Below are positions 53,507-62,499 of a stretch of 64,000 bases of DNA, in pieces. This stretch comes from Mesobacterium pallidum. GTDB lineage: Bacteria; Pseudomonadota; Alphaproteobacteria; Rhodobacterales; Rhodobacteraceae. Made by a program: the position numbers and the translations under genes. Every line of letters starts with the position of its first letter. The stretch's first letter is position 1. The notes below the pieces were generated by a model. That model was given only the letters and a program-made list of their open reading frames with translations. It had not been told where the DNA came from and searched no databases. The stretch spans positions 1 through 64,000 of the forward strand of contig NZ_JAIMID010000017.1 of assembly GCF_019966535.1 (NCBI RefSeq). The letters run 5' to 3'.

Positions 53507-54505
53507 ATGAAACTGACACGCAGATTGTTCGGTGGCGCGGCCATGGCGACGGCGCTGATGGCAGGGTCGATGGCGCAGGCCCAGGACCCGGTGCGCATCG
53601 CGCTGGTCGTGAAGGCGCTGGGCATCGGCTTCTTCGAAGCCGCAGCCAAGGGCGCGGAGGAAGCCGCCGCCGAGCTGGGCAATGTCGAGGTGATCTACAC
53701 CGGCCCGACCGACACCACCGCCGAGGGCCAGATCGAGGTCATCAACGCGCTGATCGCCCAGCAGGTCGATGCGATTGCCGTGTCGGCCAATGACACCGAC
53801 GCGCTGGTGCCCGCGCTGAAGAAGGCGATGCAGCGCGGCATCACGGTCATCTCCTGGGACTCCGGCGTCGCGGCCGAGGGGCGTGAGCTGCACCTGAACC
53901 CGTCCTCGAGCCCGCTGATCGGCAACATGATCATCAAGATGGCCGCCGACGAGCTGCCCGAGGGCGGCCAGGTCGCCGTCTTGTCCGCCACCACCACCTC
54001 GACCAACCAGAACACCTGGATCGCCGAGATGAACAAGGTGCTGGGAAATTACGAGGGCATCGAGGTGGTGGGCACCGTCTATGGCGACGACCTTGCCGAC
54101 AAGTCCTACCGCGAGGCCACCGGCCTGATGCAGACCTACCCGGACCTCAAGGCGATCATCGCGCCGACGAGCGTGGGCATCGTCGCCGCCGCCCGCGCGG
54201 TCGAGGATGCAGGCAAGGTGGGCCAGGTCAACGTGACCGGCCTGGGCCTGCCCTCCGAGATGGCGGGCGCGATCGAAAGCGGCGCCTCCAAGTCCTTCGC
54301 GATCTGGAACCCCATCGACCTTGGCTATTCGGCCACGATGCTGGCCTACCAGCTGGCCACCGACGCCGCCGAGGCCGCGCCGGGCGCCGAGATCCCCATG
54401 GGCCGCATGGGCACGCTGACGCTGGACGACAACACCGAGGGCGCGATGGCCGATCCCTTTGTCTACGACGCGTCGAACATCGCGGACTTCAAGGACATCT
54501 TCTGA
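53507..54505 (+). CDS. rhaS: Rhamnose ABC transporter binding protein RhaS
   Basis: Periplasmic sugar-binding protein (peripla_BP_4) of 332 residues that captures L-rhamnose. GGGAGG lies before the ATG. The signal peptide ends at AQAQDP. The mature start VRIALVVKALGIGFFEAAAK and the hinge/ligand segments VSANDTDALVPALKKAMQRG and APTSVGIVAAARAVEDAGK are typical of RhaS. Two strong hairpins follow the stop, probably setting a higher level of RhaS than of the membrane components. Confidence 0.93.
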   Translation: MKLTRRLFGGAAMATALMAGSMAQAQDPVRIALVVKALGIGFFEAAAKGAEEAAAELGNVEVIYTGPTDTTAEGQIEVINALIAQQVDAIAVSANDTDALVPALKKAMQRGITVISWDSGVAAEGRELHLNPSSSPLIGNMIIKMAADELPEGGQVAVLSATTTSTNQNTWIAEMNKVLGNYEGIEVVGTVYGDDLADKSYREATGLMQTYPDLKAIIAPTSVGIVAAARAVEDAGKVGQVNVTGLGLPSEMAGAIESGASKSFAIWNPIDLGYSATMLAYQLATDAAEAAPGAEIPMGRMGTLTLDDNTEGAMADPFVYDASNIADFKDIF

Positions 54506-54516
54506 TCTCCTCCCGT

Positions 54517-54539
54517 CCCGGCGCCGCTTTGGCGCCGGG
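54517..54539 (+). terminator. Intercistronic hairpin 1 (rhaS-rhaT)
   Basis: CCCGGCGCC-gctt(t)-GGCGCCGGG is a perfect 9-bp stem starting 11 bp after the rhaS stop. It has no T tract, so it is more likely a 3'-end stabiliser or partial terminator than a full stop. Confidence 0.65.
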
Positions 54540-54545
54540 GCACGA

Positions 54546-54571
54546 CCCCGGGGCCGCCTGGCGCCCCGGGG
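54546..54571 (+). terminator. Intercistronic hairpin 2 (rhaS-rhaT)
   Basis: CCCCGGGGC-cgcctggc-GCCCCGGGG is a second perfect 9-bp stem, 6 bp after hairpin 1. The pair sits between binding protein and ATPase, the usual place for differential-expression hairpins in sugar ABC operons. Confidence 0.65.
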
Positions 54572-54604
54572 CGCGCCCATTCCCATGATCCAGCGGAGGC
54601 CACG

Positions 54605-56146
54605 ATGCAGATGAGCGTCGAGTCCCGGCAGTTCGACGGCACATCCGCGGATGTGCCCGTGCTCGAACTCAAGGACATCACCAAGACATTCCCCGGCGTG
54701 AAGGCGCTGGATGGCGTCTCGCTGGAGCTCTATCCCGGCCAGGTCACGGCCCTGATCGGCGAGAACGGCGCGGGCAAGTCAACGCTTGTCAAGACATTGA
54801 CCGGCATCTACCAGCCCGACGGCGGCGCGATCCACGTCGCGGGAGAGCAGGTGCGTTTTGCGACCGCACAGGATGCCTCCGCCGCGGGGATTACGGCGAT
54901 CCATCAGGAAACCGTTCTGTTCGATGAACTGACCGTGGCCGAGAACATCTTCATCGGTCACGCGCCGCACGGACGGTTCGGCCTGATCGACTGGAAGACG
55001 ATGCGCGTTCGCGCTGCCGAAATCCTCGCGCGCATCGACGCCGATCTCGACCCGGACACGCCGCTGCGTGATCTTGGCATTGCATCAAAGCACCTCGTCG
55101 CCATCGCGCGCGCGCTGTCCGTCGATGCCCGCGTCGTGGTGATGGACGAACCCACCGCCGCGCTGTCGCACAAGGAGATCGAGGAGCTCTACGAACTTGT
55201 CGACCGCTTGAAGGCCGAGGGCCGCGCGATCCTGTTCATCTCGCACAAATTCGACGAAATCTTCCGCATCGCGGACCGTTACACCGTCTTCCGGGATGGC
55301 ACCCATGTGGGCGCGGGGTTGATGACGGAGGTGACCGAGTCCGACCTCGTGCGCCTGATGGTCGGCCGTGACGTGAACCAGATATTCCCCGAGCGCGCCA
55401 GGAACCCGGGGGACGAGGTTCTGAAGGTGGCCGGCTACGCCCACCCCACCGAGTTCGAGGACATCAATTTCACCCTGCGCCGCGGCGAAATCCTTGGCTT
55501 TTACGGTCTCGTCGGGGCCGGGCGGTCAGAGGTGATGCAGGCCCTGTTCGGCATCACCAAACCGTCCAAGGGTGCCACTCGGATCGACGGCAAGATCAAG
55601 GTGATCCGCTCGCCCGCCGAGGCGGTGGAGGCCGGCATCGTCTATGTGCCCGAGGATCGTGGCAAGCAAGGCGCCGTCATTGGCGTGCCGATCTTCCAGA
55701 ACGTGACGCTGCCGTCTTTGACACAGACCTCGCGCAACGGCTTCCTGCGCCTGTCCGAAGAATTCGCGCTCGCGCGGCAGTACACCGAGCGGCTGGACCT
55801 GCGGGCGGCGTCGCTAGACCAGGACGTCGGCAACCTGTCGGGCGGCAACCAGCAGAAGGTCGTTATCGCCAAGTGGCTTGCCACAAAGCCGCGCGTCATC
55901 ATCCTGGACGAGCCGACCAAGGGCATCGACATCGGGTCCAAGGCCGCCGTCCATGCCTTCATGGCGGAACTCGCCGCCGAAGGGCTGTCGGTCATCATGG
56001 TCAGTTCGGAAATCCCGGAGGTGCTGGGCATGTCCGACCGCGTCATCGTCATGCGCGAAGGGCTGATCGCCGCCGAACTGGAAGGCAGTGACCTGACCCC
56101 GGAAACACTTGTCCGCTATGCTGCGGGGATCGGAGAGAGCGCATGA
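54605..56146 (+). CDS. rhaT: Rhamnose ABC transporter ATPase RhaT
   Basis: Sugar-importer ATPase with two fused nucleotide-binding domains, 513 residues. Domain 1 has Walker A GENGAGKST and Walker B VVVMDEPTAALS. Domain 2 starts near residue 265 with the degenerate A-loop GLVGAGRSEV typical of RbsA-type proteins, and has LSGGNQQKVVIAKWLATKP and VIILDEPTKGID. GGAGG lies 6 bp before the ATG. It overlaps rhaP by 4 bp. This rhaT is the Rhizobium ABC ATPase, not the E. coli RhaT proton symporter. Confidence 0.93.
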   Translation: MQMSVESRQFDGTSADVPVLELKDITKTFPGVKALDGVSLELYPGQVTALIGENGAGKSTLVKTLTGIYQPDGGAIHVAGEQVRFATAQDASAAGITAIHQETVLFDELTVAENIFIGHAPHGRFGLIDWKTMRVRAAEILARIDADLDPDTPLRDLGIASKHLVAIARALSVDARVVVMDEPTAALSHKEIEELYELVDRLKAEGRAILFISHKFDEIFRIADRYTVFRDGTHVGAGLMTEVTESDLVRLMVGRDVNQIFPERARNPGDEVLKVAGYAHPTEFEDINFTLRRGEILGFYGLVGAGRSEVMQALFGITKPSKGATRIDGKIKVIRSPAEAVEAGIVYVPEDRGKQGAVIGVPIFQNVTLPSLTQTSRNGFLRLSEEFALARQYTERLDLRAASLDQDVGNLSGGNQQKVVIAKWLATKPRVIILDEPTKGIDIGSKAAVHAFMAELAAEGLSVIMVSSEIPEVLGMSDRVIVMREGLIAAELEGSDLTPETLVRYAAGIGESA

Positions 56147-57138
56147 GCCTGCTCAAGTCACGCGAGGCCCTGCTCGGCGGAGCCATCCTGTTGCTGCTGG
56201 CGCTGATCGCCACGCGCTTCCCCGGTTTCGTCGCGCCGGACAACCTCGTGCGCGTCTTCACCGACACCTCGCCCCTGCTGATCCTCGCGCTCGGACAGAC
56301 GGTGGTGATCCTGACGCGGTGCATCGACCTCTCGGTGGCGGCGAACCTTGCGCTGACGGGCATGGTCTGCGCCATGCTGAACGCGGCCATGCCCGGCGTG
56401 CCGATCGTGATGATCCTTTGTCTGGCGGTTTCGCTCGGTGCGGTGATGGGGATGGTGAACGGCCTGCTGGTGTGGAAGCTGTCGATCCCCTCCATCGTCG
56501 TGACGCTCGGCACCATGACGATCTACCGTGGCATCATCTTCCTTATCTCGGACGGCGCATGGGTGAATGCGCACGAGATGTCCGAAGCGTTCACCGGTTT
56601 CCCCCGCGCATCCATCCTCGGCCTGCCGGTGCTGGCGTGGTTCGGCATCCTTGCCGCCGCGGCCATGCTGCTGGCGATCAATCGGACACCGCTCGGGCGG
56701 GCCTTCTATGCGGTGGGCGGCAATCCGCACGCCGCCGTCTACACCGGGATTTCCGTGGGCCGGACGCAGTTCTGGGCATTCACGCTCTCGGGGGCGCTGG
56801 CCGGTCTGTGCGGCTATCTCTGGGTGGCGCGCTATGCCGTGGCCTATGTGGACATTGCTGGCGGCTTCGAGCTCGAAGTGGTCGCAGCCTGCGTCATCGG
56901 TGGCATTTCCATCGCCGGAGGCGCCGGGACCGTCGTCGGGACGATCCTTGGCGCGCTGTTTCTCGGCATCGTCAAGAACGCCCTGCCGGTGATCGACATC
57001 TCACCCTTCTGGCAGATGGCCATCTCGGGGACCGCGATCATCGTCGCCGTCACGCTGAACAATCGAAACGCCAAGGGCAAGGGCCGGATCATCCTGCGCC
57101 GCGCGCAGGAGCAGACCACCGAAGGAGCAACCGCATGA
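56143..57138 (+). CDS. rhaP: Rhamnose ABC transporter permease RhaP
   Basis: RbsC-type inner-membrane permease of 331 residues with eight to ten helices. Motifs include ALGQTVVILTRCIDLSVAAN and LGRAFYAVGGNPHAAVYTGI, plus GGISIAGGAGTVVGTILGAL, characteristic of BPD_transp_2 sugar permeases. It is coupled to rhaT and rhaQ by ATGA overlaps on both sides. Confidence 0.92.
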   Translation: MSLLKSREALLGGAILLLLALIATRFPGFVAPDNLVRVFTDTSPLLILALGQTVVILTRCIDLSVAANLALTGMVCAMLNAAMPGVPIVMILCLAVSLGAVMGMVNGLLVWKLSIPSIVVTLGTMTIYRGIIFLISDGAWVNAHEMSEAFTGFPRASILGLPVLAWFGILAAAAMLLAINRTPLGRAFYAVGGNPHAAVYTGISVGRTQFWAFTLSGALAGLCGYLWVARYAVAYVDIAGGFELEVVAACVIGGISIAGGAGTVVGTILGALFLGIVKNALPVIDISPFWQMAISGTAIIVAVTLNNRNAKGKGRIILRRAQEQTTEGATA

Positions 57139-58127
57139 GTGACGCAAGCCTCACCCCGCGCAGCATCCCCGACCGCCTGCACAGCCCCTTCTCGCGGCTT
57201 CTGGCAAGCTGGGACTTGCTGCTTCTGCTGGTCGCGGTGGCGATCTTCATCGCCAATTCACTCGCCAGCCCGTATTTCCTGAACGCCTGGAACCTCAGCG
57301 ACGCCACGTTCAACTTCACCGAAAAGGCGATGATCGCCTTTGCCATGGCGCTGCTCATCATCGCCGGAGAGATTGACCTGAGCGTTGCCGCGATCATCGC
57401 GCTGGTCTCCACCGCGATGGGTGCTGCGGCATCCGTCGGTGTCGGCACACCTGGCCTGGTGGCCATCGCGCTTGCGACGGGCATCGCCTGCGGGGCGTTC
57501 AACGGGTTGTTGGTGACGCGGATGGGCCTTCCGTCCATCGTCGTCACCATCGGGACCATGAGCCTGTTCCGAGGCATTTCCTACATCGTGCTGGGCGACG
57601 GGGCCTATCGTGACTACCCGTCGGACTTCTCCTATTTCGGGCAGGGGTACGTGTTCTGGGTGATCTCCTTCGAATTCGTCCTCTTCGCCTTGCTGGCCGT
57701 CGCCTATTACGTGCTTCTGCACCGCACCAACTTCGGGCGCACCGTCTTTGCCATCGGCAACAACCCGACGGCGGCGCAATTCTCGGGCATCCGGGTGGCG
57801 CGGGTGAAATTCATCCTTTTCCTGCTCACCGGGGTCATGTCCGCCGTGGCCGCGATCTGCCTGACCTCCCGGCTCGGCTCCACGCGGCCCTCGATCGGCA
57901 TGGGATGGGAGCTCGAAGTGGTGACGATGGTCGTCCTGGGTGGTGTCTCCATCCTCGGCGGCGCAGGCTCGATCCCCGGCGTCGTCATCGCGGCCTTCGT
58001 CATGGGGTTGCTTACCTTCGGCCTTGGCCTGCTGAACGTGCCCGGCATCGTCATGTCGATCTTCATCGGCCTGATGCTGATCGGGGTGATCGCCCTGCCG
58101 CGCCTGTGGAAGATGTGGAGGAAGTGA
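57135..58127 (+). CDS. rhaQ: Rhamnose ABC transporter permease RhaQ
   Basis: Second RbsC-type permease, 330 residues, forming a heterodimer with RhaP. Motifs are AMALLIIAGEIDLSVAAIIA, GRTVFAIGNNPTAAQFSGIR and GGVSILGGAGSIPGVVIAAF. The ATG at 57135 overlaps the rhaP stop. The last base of its stop is the first of the rhaU start (GTGATGC context), so translation is tightly coupled. Confidence 0.92.
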   Translation: MSDASLTPRSIPDRLHSPFSRLLASWDLLLLLVAVAIFIANSLASPYFLNAWNLSDATFNFTEKAMIAFAMALLIIAGEIDLSVAAIIALVSTAMGAAASVGVGTPGLVAIALATGIACGAFNGLLVTRMGLPSIVVTIGTMSLFRGISYIVLGDGAYRDYPSDFSYFGQGYVFWVISFEFVLFALLAVAYYVLLHRTNFGRTVFAIGNNPTAAQFSGIRVARVKFILFLLTGVMSAVAAICLTSRLGSTRPSIGMGWELEVVTMVVLGGVSILGGAGSIPGVVIAAFVMGLLTFGLGLLNVPGIVMSIFIGLMLIGVIALPRLWKMWRK

Positions 58128-58441
58128 TGCAGAAGCACGCCTTTACCATGCAGCTCCACCCCGGTCAGGCGGCTGAATACAAGCGCCGCCACGACAAGAT
58201 CTGGCCGGAACTGGTCGCCTTGCTGAAACAGGCGGGCGTGTCGGACTACTCGATCCACTTCGACCCGGACACGCATGTGCTGTTCGGCGTGCTCTGGCGC
58301 ACCGACGATCACACCATGGACGCCCTGCCCGGCACCGAGATCATGCAGCGTTGGTGGGCGCATATGGCCGACATCATGGAAACGCACGCGGATAACGAGC
58401 CCGTCGCCAAGACCCTTCAGCCGATGTTCCATCTGCCATGA
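58127..58441 (+). CDS. rhaU: L-rhamnose mutarotase RhaU
   Basis: Small cytoplasmic mutarotase of 104 residues that interconverts rhamnose anomers (RhaM/YiiL family). The N-terminus KHAFTMQLHPGQAAEYKRRH provides the catalytic His region. IHFDPDTHVLFGVLWRTDDH and MQRWWAHMADIM are family hallmarks. It overlaps rhaQ by 1 bp and rhaK by 4 bp. Confidence 0.94.
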   Translation: MQKHAFTMQLHPGQAAEYKRRHDKIWPELVALLKQAGVSDYSIHFDPDTHVLFGVLWRTDDHTMDALPGTEIMQRWWAHMADIMETHADNEPVAKTLQPMFHLP

Positions 58442-59826
58442 AGGTCGCCGTCCTCGACATCGGCAAGACCAACGCCAAGGTTGCGCTGGTCGACACCGAC
58501 AGCATGACCGAAATCGCCGTGCTGACACGACCCAACCGGGTGCTGCCCGGCCCGCCCTATCCGCATTTCGACATTGACGGTATCTGGGCCTTCTGTCTCG
58601 ACGGTCTGTGCAGGATGCAGGCCGACCACGGCGTTGACGAGGTCAGCGTCACCACCCACGGTGCCTGCTTTGTCCTGTTGGATGCCCAAGGGGCGTTGAC
58701 CTGCCCGGTGCTCGACTACGAATACGACGGGCCGGACGCCATGGCTGGGGAGTATGACGCGCTCCGGCCTGCCTTTGCGGACACCGGGTCCCCGCGACTG
58801 CCAAAGGGGCTGAATGCCGGGGCGCAGCTACACTGGCTGGTGAAGACCCTGCCCGATCTCGGCGCGCGCACGGCGCAGGTGGTCAGCTACCCGCAATACT
58901 GGTCCGGGCGACTGACCGGGACTTTCGCGACGGAACCTACATCGCTGGGTTGTCACACGGACCTCTGGCTGCCGCAGGAAGGCCGTTTCTCGGATCTGCC
59001 CGATCACCTCGGGCTGACCATGGCCCCGCTGGCTGCCGCAAGCGACGAGGCCGGGACGATCCTCCGAGAGATCGCATCGGTCACGGGGCTGCGCTACGGT
59101 ACCCCGGTCCGCTCCGGCATCCACGACAGCAACGCCTCCCTGTTGCCTTACCTGCATCGGACCGAGGGCGCGTTTTCCGTCGTATCCACGGGAACCTGGG
59201 TGATCTGCATGAGCATGGATGGCGACAGGGTCGCCCTGGATCCGACACGCGACACGCTGGTGAACGTGAACGCACTCGGCAATCCGGTGCCCTCCGCGCG
59301 CTTCATGGGCGGGCGCGAGTACGAACGCATCAAGCCTGAAACCTCCGACCCCACGCCGGAAGACATTCGCCTTGTCCTGGCCGAGGGCAAGGCTCTCCAC
59401 CCCGCAGTGGAAACCGGCTCCGGGCCATTCCCCGGTCGCACCGGCGGCTGGAGTGACAGCGCGATGAGCCCAGGAGAAAAGGGCGCCGCCCTGTCGCTGT
59501 ACCTCGCCTTGATGACTTCGACCTGCCTCGACCTGATCGGTGCGCGCGGGCCGATCATCGTCGAAGGTCCTTTCGCCCGCAACGAACTCTACCTCGATAT
59601 GCTGAGGGTTCGCACGGGACGCGCGGTCTTGGTGTCGAACACAGCCACCGGAACCAGCCTTGGGGCCGCCCTGCTGTGCGTGCCTGGCGAAAGTGTCGGA
59701 GCCGCGCTTTCCGAGCGGCGTGACCGAACGAGTGATGTAGAAGGCCTTTCCGACTACGGCAGGCGTTGGCACCGGATTAGTACCGCGGCGCACAACCGGA
59801 TGGCCGGAGACCCGGAACGTGCATGA
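58438..59826 (+). CDS. rhaK: Rhamnulokinase RhaK (FGGY family)
   Basis: Phosphorylates L-rhamnulose to rhamnulose-1-phosphate, 462 residues. The FGGY N-terminal phosphate motif is VAVLDIGKTNAKVALVD. The middle part has PVRSGIHDSNASLLPYL and VVSTGTWVICMSMD. The C-terminal adenosine-site motif is GPIIVEGPFARNELYLDMLR with NTATGTSLGAAL. In Rhizobium leguminosarum the homologous kinase is also required for ABC rhamnose uptake (established knowledge). It is the last gene of rhaRSTPQUK. Confidence 0.93.
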   Translation: MKVAVLDIGKTNAKVALVDTDSMTEIAVLTRPNRVLPGPPYPHFDIDGIWAFCLDGLCRMQADHGVDEVSVTTHGACFVLLDAQGALTCPVLDYEYDGPDAMAGEYDALRPAFADTGSPRLPKGLNAGAQLHWLVKTLPDLGARTAQVVSYPQYWSGRLTGTFATEPTSLGCHTDLWLPQEGRFSDLPDHLGLTMAPLAAASDEAGTILREIASVTGLRYGTPVRSGIHDSNASLLPYLHRTEGAFSVVSTGTWVICMSMDGDRVALDPTRDTLVNVNALGNPVPSARFMGGREYERIKPETSDPTPEDIRLVLAEGKALHPAVETGSGPFPGRTGGWSDSAMSPGEKGAALSLYLALMTSTCLDLIGARGPIIVEGPFARNELYLDMLRVRTGRAVLVSNTATGTSLGAALLCVPGESVGAALSERRDRTSDVEGLSDYGRRWHRISTAAHNRMAGDPERA

Positions 59827-60119
59827 CGCTGGCGTGTCCACGTCCTTGCTGCGCCCGGCATGTGTCAGACGCTTTTCGTTCCGCTCCGGTAGGCGAAGAT
59901 GCCCCCGACACCAAGGACTTCCAACTGCGCCTTCCTGACCTTCCTTTCCGGGCTGGGACCGAGGCCGCCGCCCCGAAGTCGCCGTTCAGACCTGACCGCA
60001 GCATGTTTGTGCCATGCTTGCGCGCCAGCAGGACGGTGGCGATGCGGTAGGGCGTGGCGGATCGGAGGAACTGCCATGCCTGCTGCAAACCTGCCCGCCA
60101 TCCGTGCCTGCCGCCCAGC
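59827..60119. other. Intergenic after rhaK, nothing recognised
   Basis: About 290 bp without a supported gene. No intrinsic terminator with a T tract is evident after rhaK. The segment leads into a recombinase remnant. Confidence 0.45.
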
Positions 60120-60720
60120 ATGGAACAGGCGACGTATCCTTGGTCAGAAACGCCCCCTCCTGCCGAAACAGGTCTGGGCCATCAGGGTTCGGCTGGGATC
60201 GCGGAACGCCGCCGCGATCTTGCGCTGTTCAACCTGCCATCGACAGCAAGCTGGGAGGCTGTGACCTGGTCAAGCTGCGGGTCGTCGACGTCTTCGCGGC
60301 GACCCAGGTCAAGGAACGCGCTTCGATCATCCAGAACAAGACGGGGCGCCCCGTCCGCTTCGAGATCACCAAGGGCACGCGACGTTCATTGGCCCGCTGG
60401 AGGGCGGAGCCCCTCATGATCGGATCCGAGCGTCTTTGGCCGGGGCGTATCCGTGAACCTGTTCACATCTCGACACGACAGTCCGCCCGTCTCTGGCGCA
60501 GCCGGGTCTCGTCCATCGGGCTGGAACCGTCGTCGTATGGCACGCACTCCATGCGGAGGACCAAGGTGGCGCAGATCTACCGGAACACGGGGAACCTGCG
60601 GGCTGTCCAGCGCCTTCTCGGCCACACCAAGTTGGACAGCACGGTCCGGAATCTGGGTGTGGGCCTGGAAAATGAAAAGCACGTTGGCGAGATTGAATCT
60701 GCCTCTTCGGAATGTGACGC
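60120..60720 (+). pseudogene. Tyrosine recombinase/integrase, frameshifted
   Basis: Resembles the small (about 200-residue) integrase widespread in proteobacterial accessory regions. Its parts are spread over three frames: LLPKQVWAIRVRLG, then IAERRRDLALFNL, then AIDSKLGGCDLVKLRVVDVF. The last frame continues through KERASIIQNKTGRPVRFEIT and THSMRRTKVAQIY (catalytic H-x-x-R) to AVQRLLGHTKLDSTVRNLGV. The active-site Tyr region appears diverged (V-R-N for V-R-Y). Two indels within about 60 bp at 60185-60245 disable it. It marks the right flank of the rhamnose locus. Confidence 0.8.
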
Positions 60721-60750
60721 CCGCGCCCAGCTCGCGCAAACCGGCATACC

Positions 60751-62043
60751 TCAGGTCGCGCCCGAAACGCGCCAGATCACATCGCCAACGTCATCCGCCA
60801 TCAGCAGCGATTTTCCATCAGGCCCCAGTGTCACGCCAACGGGCCGCCCGTAAGCCAGCTTCTCGTCCTCGGACAAGAAGCCGGTGAGAATGTCCCGCGC
60901 CGGGCCGCTCGGGGCTCCGTTGGCGAAGGGCACGAAGATCAATTTATAACCGCTGAGCTTCGAGCGATTCCAGGATCCATGCTGGCCGATCACCATGCCG
61001 GACCCGAAACCGGGCAGAGTCCCTTCCGGCATCCAGCACAGACCAAGCGAGGCCGTGTGGCCGCCGAGCGCAAAGTCAGGCGTGATCGCCTTGGCGACCA
61101 TGTCCGGGTCCTGGGGGACGCGATCGTCCACCGTCTTTCCCCAGTAGCAATAGGGCCAACCGTAGAAGCCTCCGTCCTCGACAGACGTCAGATAGTCAGG
61201 CGGCGTTTCGTCGCCCAGACCGTCACGCTCGTTGACGACGGTCCAGAGCTTGCCCGTGACGGGTTCCCAGGCCATGCCGACGGCATTGCGCAGGCCGGAC
61301 GCAAAGATGCGGGCCGTCCCGGACGCCAGATCCAACTCCCAGATCGCGGCACGGCCCTCCTCAACCTCCATGCCCTGATCACCGATGTTCGACAGGGATC
61401 CGACACCGGCATAAATCTTCGTGCCATCGGGCGACACGATCAGGCTACGCGTCCAATGGCCGTGCGGCTTGAACTCGACCAGAGTCTGTCCGCTGCCAGA
61501 CAGTGACACGTCGCCCGGTCGGTAGTCGAAAACCTTGATCCCGTCGGTATTGCCGAGATAGAAGCGGGTCCCGACCAGTGCCATGCCGAAAGGCTGGTTC
61601 TGGTTCTCCACGAAAACTTCCCGGATTTCCGCCCTGCCGTCCCCGTCGGCATCCCGCCACAGGGTCACCCGGTTCGCGCTTTCTCCGATTGCCTTGACGC
61701 GCCGCATCGTCGCTTGCGCGGCGTGATCCATCAGGGTCCTTGGCGGCCCGGCCTGCTCCTTGGATTCAGCCACCAGAACGTCACCGTTCGGAAGGACCTC
61801 GATCCAGCGCGGGTGGTCGAGGCCCGTGGCAAAGGCGTTGACGGTCAGGCCGGGCGCACACGTGGGCACGCGGCCCTGTTTCCAGCCTTCCGCAGCGGGC
61901 ATCTTCAGGGTCATGATCCCCTGTTTGCGCGCCTCGGGAATTTCAGGATCGCGACCGAAGGCTTGACGCGCGGGAGATCCCCTGCGCCGCACATAAGCGA
62001 TTGTGCCGCCCACCAATGCGGTTGCCTTGGCGATAAGATCCAT
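60751..62043 (-). CDS. PQQ-dependent sugar/sorbosone dehydrogenase-like protein
   Basis: Soluble quinoprotein-type beta-propeller of 430 residues (GSDH family), expected to oxidise an aldose or sorbosone-like aldehyde in the periplasm. GGAGAGG precedes the ATG at 62043. The N-terminus (LIAKATALVGGTIAYVRRR) is a short hydrophobic segment that may be a signal or anchor. Propeller motifs are DHPRWIEVLPNGDVLVAESK, NQNQPFGMALVGTRFYLGNT, FASGLRNAVGMAWEPVTGKL and GQHGSWNRSKLSGYKLIFVP. It is divergent from a LysR regulator. The substrate is unproven. Confidence 0.87.
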   Translation of the reverse strand: MDLIAKATALVGGTIAYVRRRGSPARQAFGRDPEIPEARKQGIMTLKMPAAEGWKQGRVPTCAPGLTVNAFATGLDHPRWIEVLPNGDVLVAESKEQAGPPRTLMDHAAQATMRRVKAIGESANRVTLWRDADGDGRAEIREVFVENQNQPFGMALVGTRFYLGNTDGIKVFDYRPGDVSLSGSGQTLVEFKPHGHWTRSLIVSPDGTKIYAGVGSLSNIGDQGMEVEEGRAAIWELDLASGTARIFASGLRNAVGMAWEPVTGKLWTVVNERDGLGDETPPDYLTSVEDGGFYGWPYCYWGKTVDDRVPQDPDMVAKAITPDFALGGHTASLGLCWMPEGTLPGFGSGMVIGQHGSWNRSKLSGYKLIFVPFANGAPSGPARDILTGFLSEDEKLAYGRPVGVTLGPDGKSLLMADDVGDVIWRVSGAT

Positions 62044-62499
62044 GTTCGCACCTCTCCATTTTTCAGGAACAGCCTATCGGACAACTTGATGCTGTGACAG
62101 GTGCTTCACCCGCTTGAGGGATCGCAAGCCGTTCGTGCCCGGGACGCGCTGGAAAGGGTCGGAAGAAATCGCGTTGCGGACGATAACGGCCCAAAACGGG
62201 CCTTCGTACAAGACGCAGCTGATGGCCGATCGCAGCCCATTCCGCGCCATCTACGATCCATGACAGTGGCCTCCTGGCATGAATCGTGGCCGTACACATC
62301 GGTTTTGGCAAGGCCGTGGTCGCGCCATCTACTCAAGTCTGCCGCCCGCTTTGCCCAGGAATGGCCTGCACCGGAGTGGCCGTGACGGGAATAACGCCGC
62401 TGTCCCGTCAGGACCGGTTGAGGGGGTCATTCCAGTTGGGTTGCGCTGATCGCCTCCTCGACGACCTGTACGAACATCGATCCCGACTGTATTGATAAC
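62044..62499. other. Divergent intergenic region, possible remnant
   Basis: About 450 bp between the quinoprotein and LysR genes. It should contain the promoters for both. I recognise no gene. TTGATAACATG overlaps the LysR start. A T-N11-A-type LysR site could not be picked out with confidence. Confidence 0.45.

Noticed and set aside
54605..56146. Ribose importer rbsA and partners
   Set aside because: The fold is the same, but linkage to rhamnose mutarotase, rhamnulokinase, isomerase and aldolase identifies the operon as rhamnose-specific.
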